64,000 bases of DNA from Colletotrichum lupini (lineage: Eukaryota; Ascomycota; Sordariomycetes; Glomerellales; Glomerellaceae). Shown piece after piece: positions 23,082 to 35,679 of the stretch. The stretch is taken from positions 5,084,001 to 5,148,000 of the forward strand of contig NC_064678.1 in assembly GCF_023278565.1 (NCBI RefSeq). The letters run 5' to 3'. The notes beneath the pieces were generated by a model. That model was not told the DNA's origin and made no database searches. It saw only the letters and a list, made by a program, of their open reading frames with translations. Position 1 is the first letter of the stretch. Each line of letters opens with the position of its first letter. The position numbers and the translations under genes were made by a program.

Positions 23082-23283
23082 TGTTAGTATCCCTATTACA
23101 GGGTAGTTAGTTCGAACCGTAGTTAACGAAGAGATTAATTAAACTATATAAATATCTACGTAGGTATAAAAAAGAGGTTCTAACCGTAGGTTAGGCTAGC
23201 TATAATAATCGTAAATAGGGCCCCTAATTAGCCCCTATATAGTTAGCTATATGCCGCGGTCGAATTAGACTTCTAATCTAATA
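23082..23283 (-). repeat. Left LTR (3' LTR) of Copia B
   Basis: The outer end is TGTTAGTATCCC; the inner end is followed by a CT-rich stretch that is the complement of the polypurine tract. It is about 3 bp shorter than the Copia A LTR because of a gap in the CTACGTAG region. Confidence 0.92.
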
Positions 23284-26261
23284 CTAACTTTCTCTTTCTT
23301 TTATCGATTTAACTACTACGGTTAGAGGTATAATTCGACCTCAGGCCCGTTTACTAAGTCGTCTCTTTTTCCCCCTTTTCTCTACTCTTTTCGTATAACC
23401 TATCCCTCTATTCGTATAGTAACTTTTCTGCTATTTATAAATTACTCTAATCCCTTATTTAGTATTACTTTTATAAAAGCGTTTACGAGGTTATTTTTAT
23501 TATTAATCTAACGGATCTCAAGTATCTCGCGCCTTTCGTACGATTACTTAAGGGCTATAATATTAATTATAAGCCTCTTTTCCTTCGTCGTTCTTAATTT
23601 AATAAGGTATTCGTATAGCAAGTAAGAATCGGTATAAATAACTATTAAAATAAGTAAAAAGCTAATTCGATTAGTAATCTTCCTTAGCGTTATTAAAATC
23701 GTATAAGAAAGGTTAATACTATTAACTATACTATATACCTCTAACGCTAGTACACTTCTTATTACCCGCTTATTTTTAGTTAACGAATAGTAAATTATAT
23801 TACCGTATATAGTAAATTCGCTCTCGCCTATACTCTCGTTAGCTAGGATAATAATATACCCTAATTACGAAGTAAGGTCGTTATTATTCGTAAATAACCT
23901 ATTAACGAAGACGTAGAGCTTACTAATCGTAAGGTCGATTAGGTAATAAACGAGACCTCGATCGAGATTTGTTTATTACTACTTAAGCTACTTATTAAAT
24001 ACCTCGACGTCTCGTTCGGTTAGATCTATAACTTATACTACCCTAGCGTAGTTAAAAATTACTTTAGGTTAATAAATACTTATAATATATACCCCTTGCG
24101 CGAGCTTAGCCTTATACCGCTTTTTAATATTAGTTACGTTTAGATCGACGAGGTTAATTTTCTTACCCTACCCCTTTTATTAGAAAACGACGGTTTCCCC
24201 TTTAATTATAAAAATCCCGCCGTTAAATACTAGGGGAGTATTTATTATAAGGACCTTTTTTAGCTTCGTTACGAAGCCTACTTTCTAAAGCTCTTTATTC
24301 TCCTTTTTTATAAAGTTAATATCGGATAGGCCTAATATATCGTCGGTCTATATTCTAACGATCCTAAATTAGTCGCCTTCGTACTCCGCGATTAGTAAGC
24401 ACAGGTCGTACGTAAAAGTAATTATTAATAGTTAATTAATATAAAAATCGTAATAAGTAGCCCACTAATAAGTACCCGATTCTACGAGCCTATATAGTAA
24501 CTTAAGTACTTTAATAATCGTACTTTCTAAGTACTTACTAACTATTTCTTTTAGTAAATAGGCTAGGATTTTCTTTATAAGCCCTATAGCTAATTAGGTA
24601 TAGGCCTAGGTAATATCACGGCTCTAAATCTCGTATCCCTTTTTCTATAGCGATGCTATTAGTATTATTATTAATCGTTAGCTATATCGTTATATAGTAG
24701 GTAATTATATAAGTAGCGTCGCCTTTTCGACGTCGCCGTACCCCTAAATTACGTATTTAGACTTCTCGTATAGCTAGGGTATTCCTTTTTTTTTAATCTT
24801 ACGAACTATTCGTAATTTAAATATACGGAGGTTTATATGTTTTTCTAAGTCGTATAAGATAAATCGATAGACCCCTCGATTACGAAGAGTGTTTACTTCG
24901 ATAAGATCTAATCCCTTATACGGTTTTTTAATAATTATAATTACGCCTTCTTTACGTAGTTTAACCGCTAGCTCGAAATCGGCTTTCTTTTTTACTATAT
25001 AAAAGGTATTAATTACCTCGTTACTAGTAATAAATTGCCGCGTTAGGGCTTGCTGTCGTAGTCTTTTACGACGTCTCGCTAGTAATATTAGTACCCTTTC
25101 GGTAATTTCCTCTTCCTCGTCGTTTATTAGTACTACTACGACGATTTTATTAAGGATAATTTCCTATGCCTCTGTTACGGGTTATATAGTTTCCCCTAGC
25201 TCTTCTTCTTTTTATAAGTTAAAAATTACCTCGTTAGGATCTATATAATACGGTCTAACTACCGTAATTAATACTTCGAGTAGCTAGTCGTAATCTCTTG
25301 TAACTATATAAGAGCGCTCGTTAACGGAAATTAACTTATATAGCCTAGCCTATTATTAAGTAATTTCGTACTATACTCGTATATCTAAATTTAGTAGTAT
25401 ATCTAGATTATCCCCTATATCGGGCCTATTGCGCGTAGTAATTACCTCGTTAACTTACTTTTTTATACTTACCTCGCGCAGTGCCCGTATTACTTTTTTA
25501 ACTACTTAGGCTCGTTAGCTTATACTTAGTAATAGTAGCGAGGCTAAGGTCGTTCTTAGATATACTCTAAATACTAATAGCGTTAATATAAGTCCGTTAG
25601 GCCCTATAGTATCGTTATAGTATTTAAGTACTATTTAGAGGCATTCGTTATTAATAGAATCCGGATTTTCCTTTTTAATAATTCTAAACGCCCTTTTTAA
25701 TTACTAATATACCCTCTCTACTTTTTTAATACTATAATACGCTTTAACGGGTACGACTTTTAGCTATATACCGTAGGCCGTCGTATTATCCTTAAATTCT
25801 ACTAACTTAAAGCTAGTACTAGCGTCGGTTTTAATACTATTTAGCGGTCCTTAGTATATATCGATCTAGCTTTTTCGTAGGGCTACTTATACTATCTTTA
25901 CTTATAGATCCCGGAGGAATTGCCCTGCTTAGAAAGATATAGCTACGTCGATTATATATAGTACTAGCTAACTATTTAAGTAGAAGATATTAACGACGAT
26001 TTCCTAGTTAAAGTTAAGCTTATTACGTAATTTAAACTTAAATCTACGTAGGCTCTGCGTATTTATTTAGTATTAGTAGCACACTTTCGTTAACTACTCT
26101 AGCGCCCCTATTTCGATATTATTATTATTTAATTACTTTAAGAGGTTATATAGCCTCGTAACCAACGGGTACCTAAATCTTTAATATAGTCTTCTAAGCT
26201 TACTTTTCGTTAGGTAATTAATCGACTTCGTATCGTTAATAAGCTTTATAAACGCATGCCC

Positions 26262-26483
26262 CTATCGTCGTTCGACTATCTTAAAGTACTTATTGCTAGA
26301 GATTCTATTCCTCGTATTATTAAATATAATACCTAGTCGATCTATATCTTTTAAATATAGGAAAAATAGGGTATTAACGGGTAAAATATAAAAAGTTATC
26401 GTTCCGAAGTACGTCTCTACTTTTACTATACCTAGGGCGACGATTTCCTTACCTAGGCCGAAACTAATCCTCATAATACCCAC
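26262..26483 (-). pseudogene. Copia B retropepsin-region remnant
   Basis: A 73-codon stretch without stops resembles the C-terminal half of the aspartic protease region of fungal Copia polyproteins, with an F-G-x-G block, a P-V-N-T-x-F-F-L block and a D-I-D-R-L-G block. The homologous stretch in Copia A (about 18660-18870) has the same motifs with a stop. It is a relic within the dead polyprotein, not an independent gene. Confidence 0.75.
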
Positions 26484-29400
26484 TATTAATATATTAAGCG
26501 TTATTAGCGCAATCTTTTATAGCACTTAGAATTGCCCTTTTCCTCTAGTTAACTATTATAATACCTTAGTATTTAGGATAATCCTATAGAAATTATCTAG
26601 GCCGTACCTTTTGCTCGTATAGAATACTTATATAAGCTTAGTATTTAAAGGATCTAGGTAGTATAAAAAGGACCCCTCTAGCTACTCTTAGATATAGTTA
26701 GTACTATGTTCTTTTTTTTTAAATATCGATAGAGAGAGCGTCTTCTCCTTAATCGTTAAAAAAATAGGCTTCGGCCCTATTAAATTCGCCTTTTTAACCG
26801 CCTCCGTATCCGTTATTTAAAGGACCTTCTCTTACTATTTATAAATAAAAGCCTACTTATTAAAAGCTTTTATTACCCTCTATTTATTTAGCCTCGTATA
26901 TTCTCTAGAGGCTAACGGGGCGAAAAAAGAGTAGTTAATATCGTCGATTTCGTTATAATCTAATTCGTTAGTATAGGGGGTAAGATCTTCTTTATCTTCT
27001 AAATCTCCTATAGGGGGTATATACTTTAGGCTACTATTTTAGCTACTATCGCTAGGTTCTATGCCCCTAGATCTACCCTTATATATAACGAGGAATTAGT
27101 TAAACCGACGAGGGCTAGTTTTACTATTTACTGCCCTCCACTTTTTATACTATTTATACGATTTAGTACGCTCTTCTTCGGAGTAATTACTTAATTAATA
27201 TCTATTTCTTTTATAAATATAGTATTGCTTTTTTTATTACCCTACCTATAAGTTAAATCTCTACTTATTTAACGAATCTGGGCCTCTTTACTAGTGATTA
27301 CTATATCTAGCCTTTTTTCCTTTCTTATTATACGTTCGATCGACTTAATATTATTAATAAGGGCCGTCGTACGCTTAGAAATAGGTTTAGCGCGGTATTC
27401 TCGCCTTAATATTAAAGCTAAATCTTAGCCTCGAGTAGAGCGTCTCGTAGTCTTCGGGTACTTAGTATAGGGTAATTTTTATTTTTAATATACGCTAGAC
27501 TATAGTATAAAGATATCCGACTTTCTACTTATTTATCTCCTTATTTAGCTAGGTTTTTACTAGCTTATTAATTCGATTAATAAGCTCTTTAAGGATCTTT
27601 ACTCGCAATTTACCCTCTATTATCCTAGCTATAAATATAAAAGAAATCGCTCGTAGCTTAGATAGGAGCTCTAGGTTCCTATTATAAGTCTCGAAGCGGC
27701 TTTAGATTACGTTAATTATACTAAGAAAGTCGTTTCGATCGAAATTACGTACCGCTTCGTAATAGTAATTAGAGGCTTTGCCTACGAGTACGATATTAAT
27801 TACTAAATAGTATTAGTATTCCCTAATTCCGACTTTTTCGTAATAATCGTAAAACATCGTTAGGGTTTTTTATAAGACCTTATACTTCCCCCCAGAGTAT
27901 AATTTCTCTTTCGGGAAGATCTTTTTAAGGTTTATAAATTGCTTTATATTTATTACTAGATTTTCGGTCTCTATATACGATCCCTACGTCGCTACGTACT
28001 ATTAGTAACTTCGGGTCGTCTATCTCCTTTTTTATTAGCCGATCGGCGCCGAATTTCGCGTTAATAACGGTAACGAGTCGTAAATTAAAATAAACGGAAT
28101 TATTAATTATCGTACTTCTAGTACTATATTTTGCCCCGGTATATCTTTTTACGATAATAGATTTCCGTTAGTAATTATAAAGAGGAAATCTAGGTTATTT
28201 ACCCTTTTTTTAAATTCGTTAAAACGATTATACGCTCTATCGACCTATACTTAGTTCTATAGTACGAATTCCTCCTTTATAATTATTACTATTAGTATTT
28301 TATATAGCTCTTACGATTATAATTACGCTAGTAATACCCCTCGCCCGTAAAGGAATCTATTAATAGCTTTTATAATTCCTAAGCTTACGCTCGCGAACTA
28401 TTCGTCTAGCTAGTAACTAAGGTCGTTTACGATCTCGTAAAATAGGGGTTACCCCTATAGCCCCTTTTTCTTATAGACTTTAGTTAAATAGATTAATACT
28501 ACGTTAATTTACTCGCCGTTAGGCTAATTTATAATTCTATATATTTACGTCCCCTAATAGTCCGGGTTAATATTTACTTACTTATAAGGGATTAGGATTC
28601 TATCTAGGATCGGGTTTCGTTCTCTTCTTCCTTACCCTAACTCGCTAAGGGCCGTACTCTAGCTTATACTTATATTAGCGGTTGCTAGTATATTTAATCT
28701 TAATAGGGATATATTTAATCCGCGCGCTAGTCGTAGTAAATCCGTACTTTTACTACTTAATAAATTTATCGGGGTCTAAGAGATTCCCGCTTCCTCTCGC
28801 CGTTTTATTACTACTCTCGTTTTTATTATTTTTAGCGATTATTACTACCCTTTTAGATCGCTAGCTATCGTACTTACTAAGATCCTCCTTTTTATTTAGT
28901 ATAAAAAGTAGGTTTTAGTAGTTCTTTTTTATAATAATAGCGGTAGACGTTTATATTACTATAAAAAGATATAATAATTAGTCTCGGGATCTTTACTAGT
29001 TACTAATTTCCGCTATTCCGTATACTTTTAGCTTCCTAAGCCTCGTGCTCTTTATAATCTCTAAATAGCTTCCTTCCTCAACCTATCTCCTCTAGGGTAG
29101 TATTTTATAAAAATAGTCGAAAGTAAACGCCGGGCGGCTCGTAGAAAAGCTATATAGGCTATTAAGAACCGTATAGGCCGTTAAGTACGGTTAACGGAGT
29201 TAAGCCCTCCTTCTCGTAAAATCGTATATTTTAAGGACTTATTAAAAATGCCTACTTATTACTCATACGCAGTGGGGTTAGATACCTTAGAGATCTTATC
29301 TTTTGCAGCCTCTCGGTACCCTATTTTATATTTTTTAAGTAGTCTTTTTCGTAGCTTAATTACGGTTAAGTAATTATCGCTTACTAGCGATCCCTTCTAT

Positions 29401-30236
29401 TACTTAGTTAATTTCTCGAAATTAGTAATCTCGCGCCGGGAGCTAGTATAAAAAGAAGCCCTTAAGCGGCCCTCTAAAGGATTCTTTTCTTTTCCCCTCA
29501 GATCCTCGTCTTTTTAGCCTTTTCTTAGGCTAATAATAACTCTAATAAAAGGTCGTAGGACTACTTTAGGGTAGCCGCCTTCTTCTTAAGTTAATCTCCG
29601 AGATCCGTAATACTCTTAGCTCGATATTATTAAGACCTTTAAATCCCCTCCTCCCTCGTTAAACCGTCCCCTATATTATATTTTTAAATAATACCCGGGG
29701 GGTAGTTAAGGGAGCTACGAAGAGATCGTTTAGATCGCGGGCTTAAGGTCGTACTTATAAGATCCTCGTAGTAATAGACTTTCTTATATACCGTAGATTT
29801 TTTAGCTTAATAACTCTTATAAAGTTACTTTTATTACTAAATAAAAATATTTACGTTTAGAAATCCCCTTTTTTAATCGCGCAGTGCTCTTTTATACCAT
29901 ACTTCTATTAATTTAACTAGTTAATTTCTAATCGTAGGCCGGCTACGGAAAAGTCGTTTAATAAAAAAGCTACTCGGGGCGATAATAAAAGGCTAGTTAC
30001 TTAAATAGTTCTATTAATTAACGTAATTTAACGTAATAAACGTCGACCTCTTATAAGTAGTAAAGGGCTACGATTACTTAATTCCGTATAGTATTCGAGA
30101 ATTACCTCCTTTTTTATTTATTTCCGTAAGGTTAATTAATATAAATCTCCTATCCCGTACGGTATTAAAAAGTCGTCTCTTCTATATAGCGAGATACCTT
30201 ACCGATCTACGATAGTAAAATTTAATTACTAATTAG

Positions 30237-30438
30237 TATTAGTATCCCTATTATAGGGTAGTTAGTTCGAACCGTAGTTAATAAAGAGATTAATTAAACT
30301 ATATAAATATCTACGTAGGTATAAAAAGGAGGTTCTAACCGTAAGTTAGGCTAGCTACGATAATCGTAAATAGGGCCCCTAATTAGCCCCTGCGCAGTCG
30401 GCTGTATACCGCGGTCGAATTAGACTTCCAATCCGACA
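30237..30438 (-). repeat. Right LTR (5' LTR) of Copia B
   Basis: This 202-bp LTR ends CCAATCCGACA, the least altered terminus among the four Copia LTRs in the window. Confidence 0.92.
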
Positions 30439-30443
30439 AGGAC

Positions 30444-31283
30444 AGCATATCCCGGGACCAAATCCAGCAACAACTTGGGACAGGGTGCCTATGTTTTGAG
30501 ATGGAGGCGGCCGGTCTGATAAATAAATTCCCTTGCCTTGTGGTAAGAGGAGTTTGCGACTACGCGGACAGTTACAAAAACGACAGGTGGCAAAACTACG
30601 CAGCAATTGTTGCCGCTGCATACGCAAAGGAATTACTGAGTGTCATGGATGCTACGAGTATAGAGCAAGCCGATAGATTGGAACGCATCATGGGCAGGGG
30701 TCAGTAAGCAGACAATATCAACGGCGCCATTTCATGTGTTATCGGCTTACATTCATCTCAGTCTCTCAAATTGACTCAACTACGAGAAACACGCATCAAG
30801 CAGTCCTAAAGCTAAAAGAAAGTGACCAATCTCACAGGATACACGCTTGGCTTGCTCCACCAGACGCATCAGCCAATTTCAATGAGGCGGCCGGTCATCA
30901 TCATAAAGGTACAGGCCAATGGTTTCTCGACAGTAAGGAGTATCTCAAGTGGAAAACAGCCGCTTGTTCGTCTTTGTGGCTATATGGCCGTCCAGGATGC
31001 GGCAAGACGGTCCTCAGCTCGACAATCGTCAACGACCTTCAGCGTATAGGAATCGAATGCTTGTACTTCTACTTCACTTTCACGGATACAAGAAAGCAGT
31101 CTTGAGAGGGAGCAATCCGATCGCTCTTGATGCAACTCTATCGGGGGAATCATGGGGCCAAAGAATATTTGAACGAAATCTTCTCTCCTGGGGAAACCGA
31201 CGCGGCACAACCCGACCTTACCTACTTGTGCACACTATTCTAGAAATAGCCAAGAAGTCTAGTGAAATATAGCTTGTTCTTGA
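30444..31283 (+). pseudogene. NLR piece 2: end of PNP domain, linker and NACHT P-loop
   Basis: The piece resumes right after Copia B with [20 protein letters not shown], then [20 protein letters not shown] (the PNP C-terminal motif E-x-E-A-A-G and the R-G-x-x-D-Y block). A 62-bp intron (30700-30761, GTCAGT...CTCAG) joins MGR to VSQIDSTTRNTHQAV. The NACHT Walker A is LWLYGRPGCGKTVLSSTIV, followed by the FYFTFTDTRKQS segment. Damage: TGA at 31103; then a region readable as SLLMQLYRGNHGAKEY and onward; a net one-base loss before LEIAKKSSEI; and TAG at 31270. The piece ends within codons for the Walker B strand, where the hAT element entered. Confidence 0.9.
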
Positions 31284-34200
31284 CAGCGCTTATACCCACT
31301 CAAATTAATCAAATAAATAAGTCAAACAAACAGTTAAATATAGGAATTTTAGTAAGTTAAATAATTAAATATCGTAAGGCCCTATATTTAATATATTTAA
31401 TTAAATATAAGGTCGCTTAGAAAAAAGAAAATCCGGGGCTAGGCTAATTAAAAATTAATATTCCTAACTATATTTTATAAAAGTTTATAATTAGGAATAT
31501 AAATACTTAGAGCGGGATTCGAACCCGTAACTCCTTATTTACGATTATAAGTTCGGTATTATACTACTTAATTAAATAGATTATTAATAATTATTATAAA
31601 AAGAAAAGGGCCTAAGTATTATAGAGCCCTAAATTTAATATCTTACTATATCTAAGAATTTAAAAACCCTTTAGTACCCCCTTTTTTTAATATTAATAAA
31701 ATTAATAAAGTTGTATACTACTACTTCTAACCCTTTATAATTACTATAATTATTATTAATATTAATTAAATTATATATTAATCGATTTATTATATTATAA
31801 TTAATTAATTAGTAATAAATTATACGATTTTCGGCGCGTAGCTATTATTTCGGATTATTTCATAACTATAAACCTTAACTAACGCTAGCCTCGTATTATT
31901 AACTAATTTTAATAATTGTAATAGCCTCCTTACCTTTCTAAAAATAATTTAAAAAGGGAGGATTTTTATTAATAACGATTTAATATTATAAAAGGGCATA
32001 AGGCTAAAGAAGTCGTAAATCCGCTTAAAGGGGGTTTTTATTTAAGAGATTTATAATAAAAATATTCGAAGCAAAGTCTTTTAGTTTTATTATTATTATA
32101 ATAAAATAGGTATCGTTACTTATTTTAAAATAGTAATTACGAGCTTAGTAACGGCTTATTTAAAGTTAAAATATTAAATAATAAATCTAAGCTTTAGTAA
32201 GTCGTTATATTTATTAAAATCTTCTAAGTATAACTTTATATTAAAGAGATAGAAATTTATTTTTAGTATTATTACAAAGGGCTAAGTAACGAGAATTAAG
32301 GAATTAGTAATTGGGTATATTATTAATAATAATAGCCTATTTATAACTTTTTATAATCTTTACCTCCGGGCCCTCTTTTATTAATTAAATTATAATATTA
32401 CTAACGAACTCTTATTATTATATAGAAATATAAGAAAGGAGCTAAGTAGGATTTTTATTAAAAAGAAAGATATAATTAAAGTAGAGATCCGGAGGTTAAT
32501 AATAAAAGTCTATTTATTATTCGATTTATAAACTTTATTAACGCAGAATATTATTATTACCGTCTTTACTTACTTTTTAAACTATACTAAGTAATAAATA
32601 TAATACCTTATTACTCTACGATAATAATATAATACTTATAATAGGGCTAATATTACTTAGACTATAAAATTAGTAATAGACGACTAGGAATTAGGTAACT
32701 AAGTCGGAGTAATTATTTATAATAATGCTTTAAATAACGATACTTACCTAGGTTACTTATATCTTATATTATTTTATACTTATACTTAAAAGAATATTCT
32801 TAACTAGAGGATAAGGTACTATGGTTATATTCTTAACTTTATTAATAAGGCCTTTTTATTTAATAATAATAAAGAAGTATTCGAATAAAAATTAAATATA
32901 TTAATTAATACTAAGTAATTTTAAAAAGATCTTAACCTTTAGTATATAAGGGGCCCTATTAATAAGCTTTAGAACGTTATTAAATTTATTTATTCGTCGT
33001 TTTAATAATATAAGGCCTTTTTCGAGGTTAGTAATAAGACCGACGAGAATAATATATTTACTTTTTTCGAGGAGTTATTATAAGAGCTTATATTAACGTT
33101 TAATAATAATATAAAATAAAATTTAATATATTTTATAATATAGCGCTCTTTATAAAAAAAAAGTAGATTTATACCTTTTTAATAACTAATCAAGCTTATA
33201 AAAATCTAAAATAATAAATCCCTATTAAAGACGTTTTTAATAATAATAATTAGTAATTACTAACCGAGCTAAAAGTAGTACTTAAGCTACTTTATTTTTA
33301 AATAATAAAATACTAAGGCTAGGGTTAAAGAGATAGTTATAGCTATTTATAAAAAGTAATAATAGGTCTCGAGTACCTTATTAACTATTTTAAGGAGTAA
33401 AAGAAGTTATATAATAAACTTTTTAAAAAAGAGATAGATCTTATAGCTTTTTAAATCGTAGCGTCGTAATCGTAATTAATATAAATAATACTATTTCGTT
33501 AGTAATTAGCTTGTTATTAATTTATATTTTAACCTCTTTTTTAACTTCTAACTTTAAATAGTATTCCTCGTTATATTTAGTTTAAGTATATACTTAGGGA
33601 GCGGGTAGAGCTACTTTTTAATAATAATTTTAATTCGTAAGGATATTTTTAATTATTAGTTATTAATACTTAGTAAGTCCTTAATAAGTATTATATTAAG
33701 TTAAGTAACTGTTTATTTTATACTATAGTAATTATTTTTTATTTTAAATAAGGATTAAGATAGCTAAAAAAGAGGTAGGATATACCCGAGTAAAGCTATT
33801 AACTATTTAATATTAAAAAGGGACTTTATAATTACTAATAAAAATAGTATATAAACGAAATAGTAAGTCCTCCTCCTCCTTATTATTTAAGTCCTCCTCC
33901 TTTATTATAATAATTATAAGCTATTTTTAATACTTTTATAATTTTAAAGAGTATTATAAAAAACTCGTAGTATTAGTAATAGTTAATATTTTAAATAATA
34001 GATATAATAATTAACTACGTACCTAAGCTTAATTAATATTATTTATAAATTATCCCTTAACTAGTCCTTAACCTAATTTAATAATAGATTAACTATTAGC
34101 TAACCTATTTAATATTAAGTAAGCTTGCGCTTAATATTTTTATAATCCCTATAATAATAATAAATTATAAGAAGATATTTAGCTTTATAAAATTAATTTT

Positions 34201-34500
34201 AACCTTATAGCGATTATTAATAAGATCCTCTATATTAAAAAAGGTCTAATATCTTAAGAACTAGCTTTATAACGGTACTATAGAAATAAGAGGTTAATTT
34301 TTTAATTAAAAGAGCTAATTAAAATAAAGTCTATAAGTTAGTATTATAAGGACTTTTATAATAGCTTTATTTAATTCCTAATTAAGAAATTAGTTAAATC
34401 TATTAATTAATTATTAAATAATTAAATATAGCGCGAGAAATGAGCTAAATAATTAAATACGAACCTTATATTTAATTTGTTTATATAGGTATAAGCGCTG
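31284..34500 (+). mobile_element. hAT-superfamily DNA transposon, RIP-inactivated
   Basis: The element is 3,217 bp. Its ends are CAGCGCTTATACC and GGTATAAGCGCTG, a 13-bp terminal inverted repeat. An 8-bp duplication GTTCTTGA flanks it (31276-31283 and 34501-34508). An 8-bp duplication and a CAG-type end define hAT elements. Subterminal repeats of TAAATAATTAAATA occur once near the left end and twice near the right end. A degraded + strand coding region is suggested by a GLEYLINYF-like segment followed by KKLYNKLF near 33360-33440, resembling a conserved patch of fungal hAT transposases. Stops fill every frame and CpA/TpG is almost gone. Confidence 0.88.
31505..31585 (-). other. tRNA-like sequence inside the hAT element
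   Basis: On the minus strand, CGGGTTCGAATCCCGC forms a near-perfect T-arm, preceded at the right distance by a D-arm-like TTAAGTAGTATAATACC and an ACTTATAAT loop-like stretch. The acceptor stem does not pair well. It could be a RIP-damaged tRNA gene or the head of a tRNA-derived SINE carried in the transposon. Confidence 0.4.
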
Positions 34501-34508
34501 GTTCTTGA

Positions 34509-35161
34509 CGCTCTCGATAAGCGCGATGTGTTACGTGAGTATTAACAGGGTCAAGGCCTCAAGAACAAAGGCCTACTGCCATGGATCAGAACTCTTCTGC
34601 AATCCAAGGATATCAATTTCCATATTTTAGTAACAAGTCAGAAAGAAAAGGATGTCTATCAGGCCTTGAATAAGTGTATTCCCAGGCATATGCAGATTCC
34701 CTTACGAAACGAATCTGTCAATGCCGACATACGGACATTCATTCGAACAACACTCGAAACATGGGACGACCTGCTAAAGTGGCGAGCAGACAGAGCTTCT
34801 CGACAAAAGGTTGAAGAGGAACTAATCAAGAAGGCCGACGGAATGTAAGAAAAATATTCCCGGACTACGTTCTGAAACTCACTACTGCCACAGGTTTCGC
34901 TGGGTATTATGTCAACTTTATGATTTTCAATACTGTATGAGTGATGAAGAGCTCGGGGTAACCTTGAGTTCGCTGCCCACAACATTAAACGATACCTACG
35001 AAAGGATATTGCGCAAAATTCCTAACGTGCACCGACACAAAACTTGGAAAATTTTGCAATTCTTATTTTATTCCGAGGAGCATCTGCTCCTGGAGGAAGC
35101 AATCGATATTGTCACAGTCTCACCTAGAGCCAAGCCACCCCGGCTCAGATTTGATCCCTTA
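34509..35161 (+). pseudogene. NLR piece 3: rest of NACHT and following helical region
   Basis: Codons continue the Walker B strand: ...LVLD split by the hAT, then ALDKRDVLREY. TAA at 34543 follows. After it come GLLPWIRTLL, INFHILVTSQKE (the sensor strand L-V-T-S-R-like) and IPLRNESVNADIRTFI. A 49-bp intron (34845-34893, GTAAGA...CCACAG) then joins KKADGM to FRWVLCQLYDFQYCM, the usual G-M-F-R-W-V-x-C-Q-L motif. LSSLPTTLNDTYERIL and the ILQFLFYSEEHLLLEEAIDI winged-helix-like region complete NACHT. The piece ends in RLRFDPL at the TA into which the Fot1-like element inserted. Composition is normal outside the damaged codon. Confidence 0.9.
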
Positions 35162-35489
35162 AGTCAAACCACCCACTTTTAGCCCACCCCCCCTTTTGGC
35201 CTACCCTAATAACATAGTCTTAAAACATCGATATTAACTATAGTTAATTATTTAACTACTTTCTACTACTATAATAATATAATTATTATTCTTACTAAGT
35301 AACTCGACCTTTATAAATCGATTAGGACTAACTAAATAGTTACTAAAGTCCTCCTAAGTCCTTTATATATTTTAAATACTTATAAACTTAGTATTTAGGT
35401 CTATTAATATACTCTTTTTTTTTTAAGCTTTATACGCTTAACCCTTATTTTTAAAAGTCGAATTTAGTACTAAGATATAACTAAGTAAT

Positions 35490-35679
35490 TATAAGAGATT
35501 AGGTTATAAGTACTTAACTAGCGAGGCTATAATATAAGTATAGGTATATTATAAGACTAAAGCTTATAGAGTCCTTCGTAAGGGCTTTAATTCTTAAAAA
35601 GTTCTTTTATAATACGATCCGTATACTAGTTACTAAGTTATTAGTATTCTATTACTAACTATATCCCGAATTTATTATA
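35490..35679 (-). repeat. Left LTR (3' LTR) of the nested Gypsy element
   Basis: This 190-bp LTR begins TATAAGAGATTAGG and ends CCCGAATTTATTATA. It aligns over its whole length with the right copy, mainly with C/T and G/A differences. Confidence 0.85.

Larger units (their letters stand above)
23082..30438 (-). mobile_element. Ty1/Copia LTR retrotransposon B inside the PNP domain
   Basis: The element is 7,357 bp with 202-bp LTRs. The target duplication AGGAC is perfect (23077-23081 and 30439-30443), and the outer ends TGTTAGTATCCC...CCGACA are a proper TG...CA pair. It is the same family as Copia A but oriented -. RNase H and reverse-transcriptase remnants lie left (about 23420-25060), integrase in the middle (about 25430-26200) and a retropepsin-like segment at 26262-26483. 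It is RIP-mutated but visibly less than copy A: more CG-containing sequence remains and the 73-codon protease segment is still open. Removing the element and one AGGAC rejoins the PNP frame as ...[11 protein letters not shown].... Confidence 0.95.

Noticed and set aside
28682..28864. 60-codon open frame in Copia B
   Set aside because: It is on the strand opposite to the element and has no match to Copia proteins.
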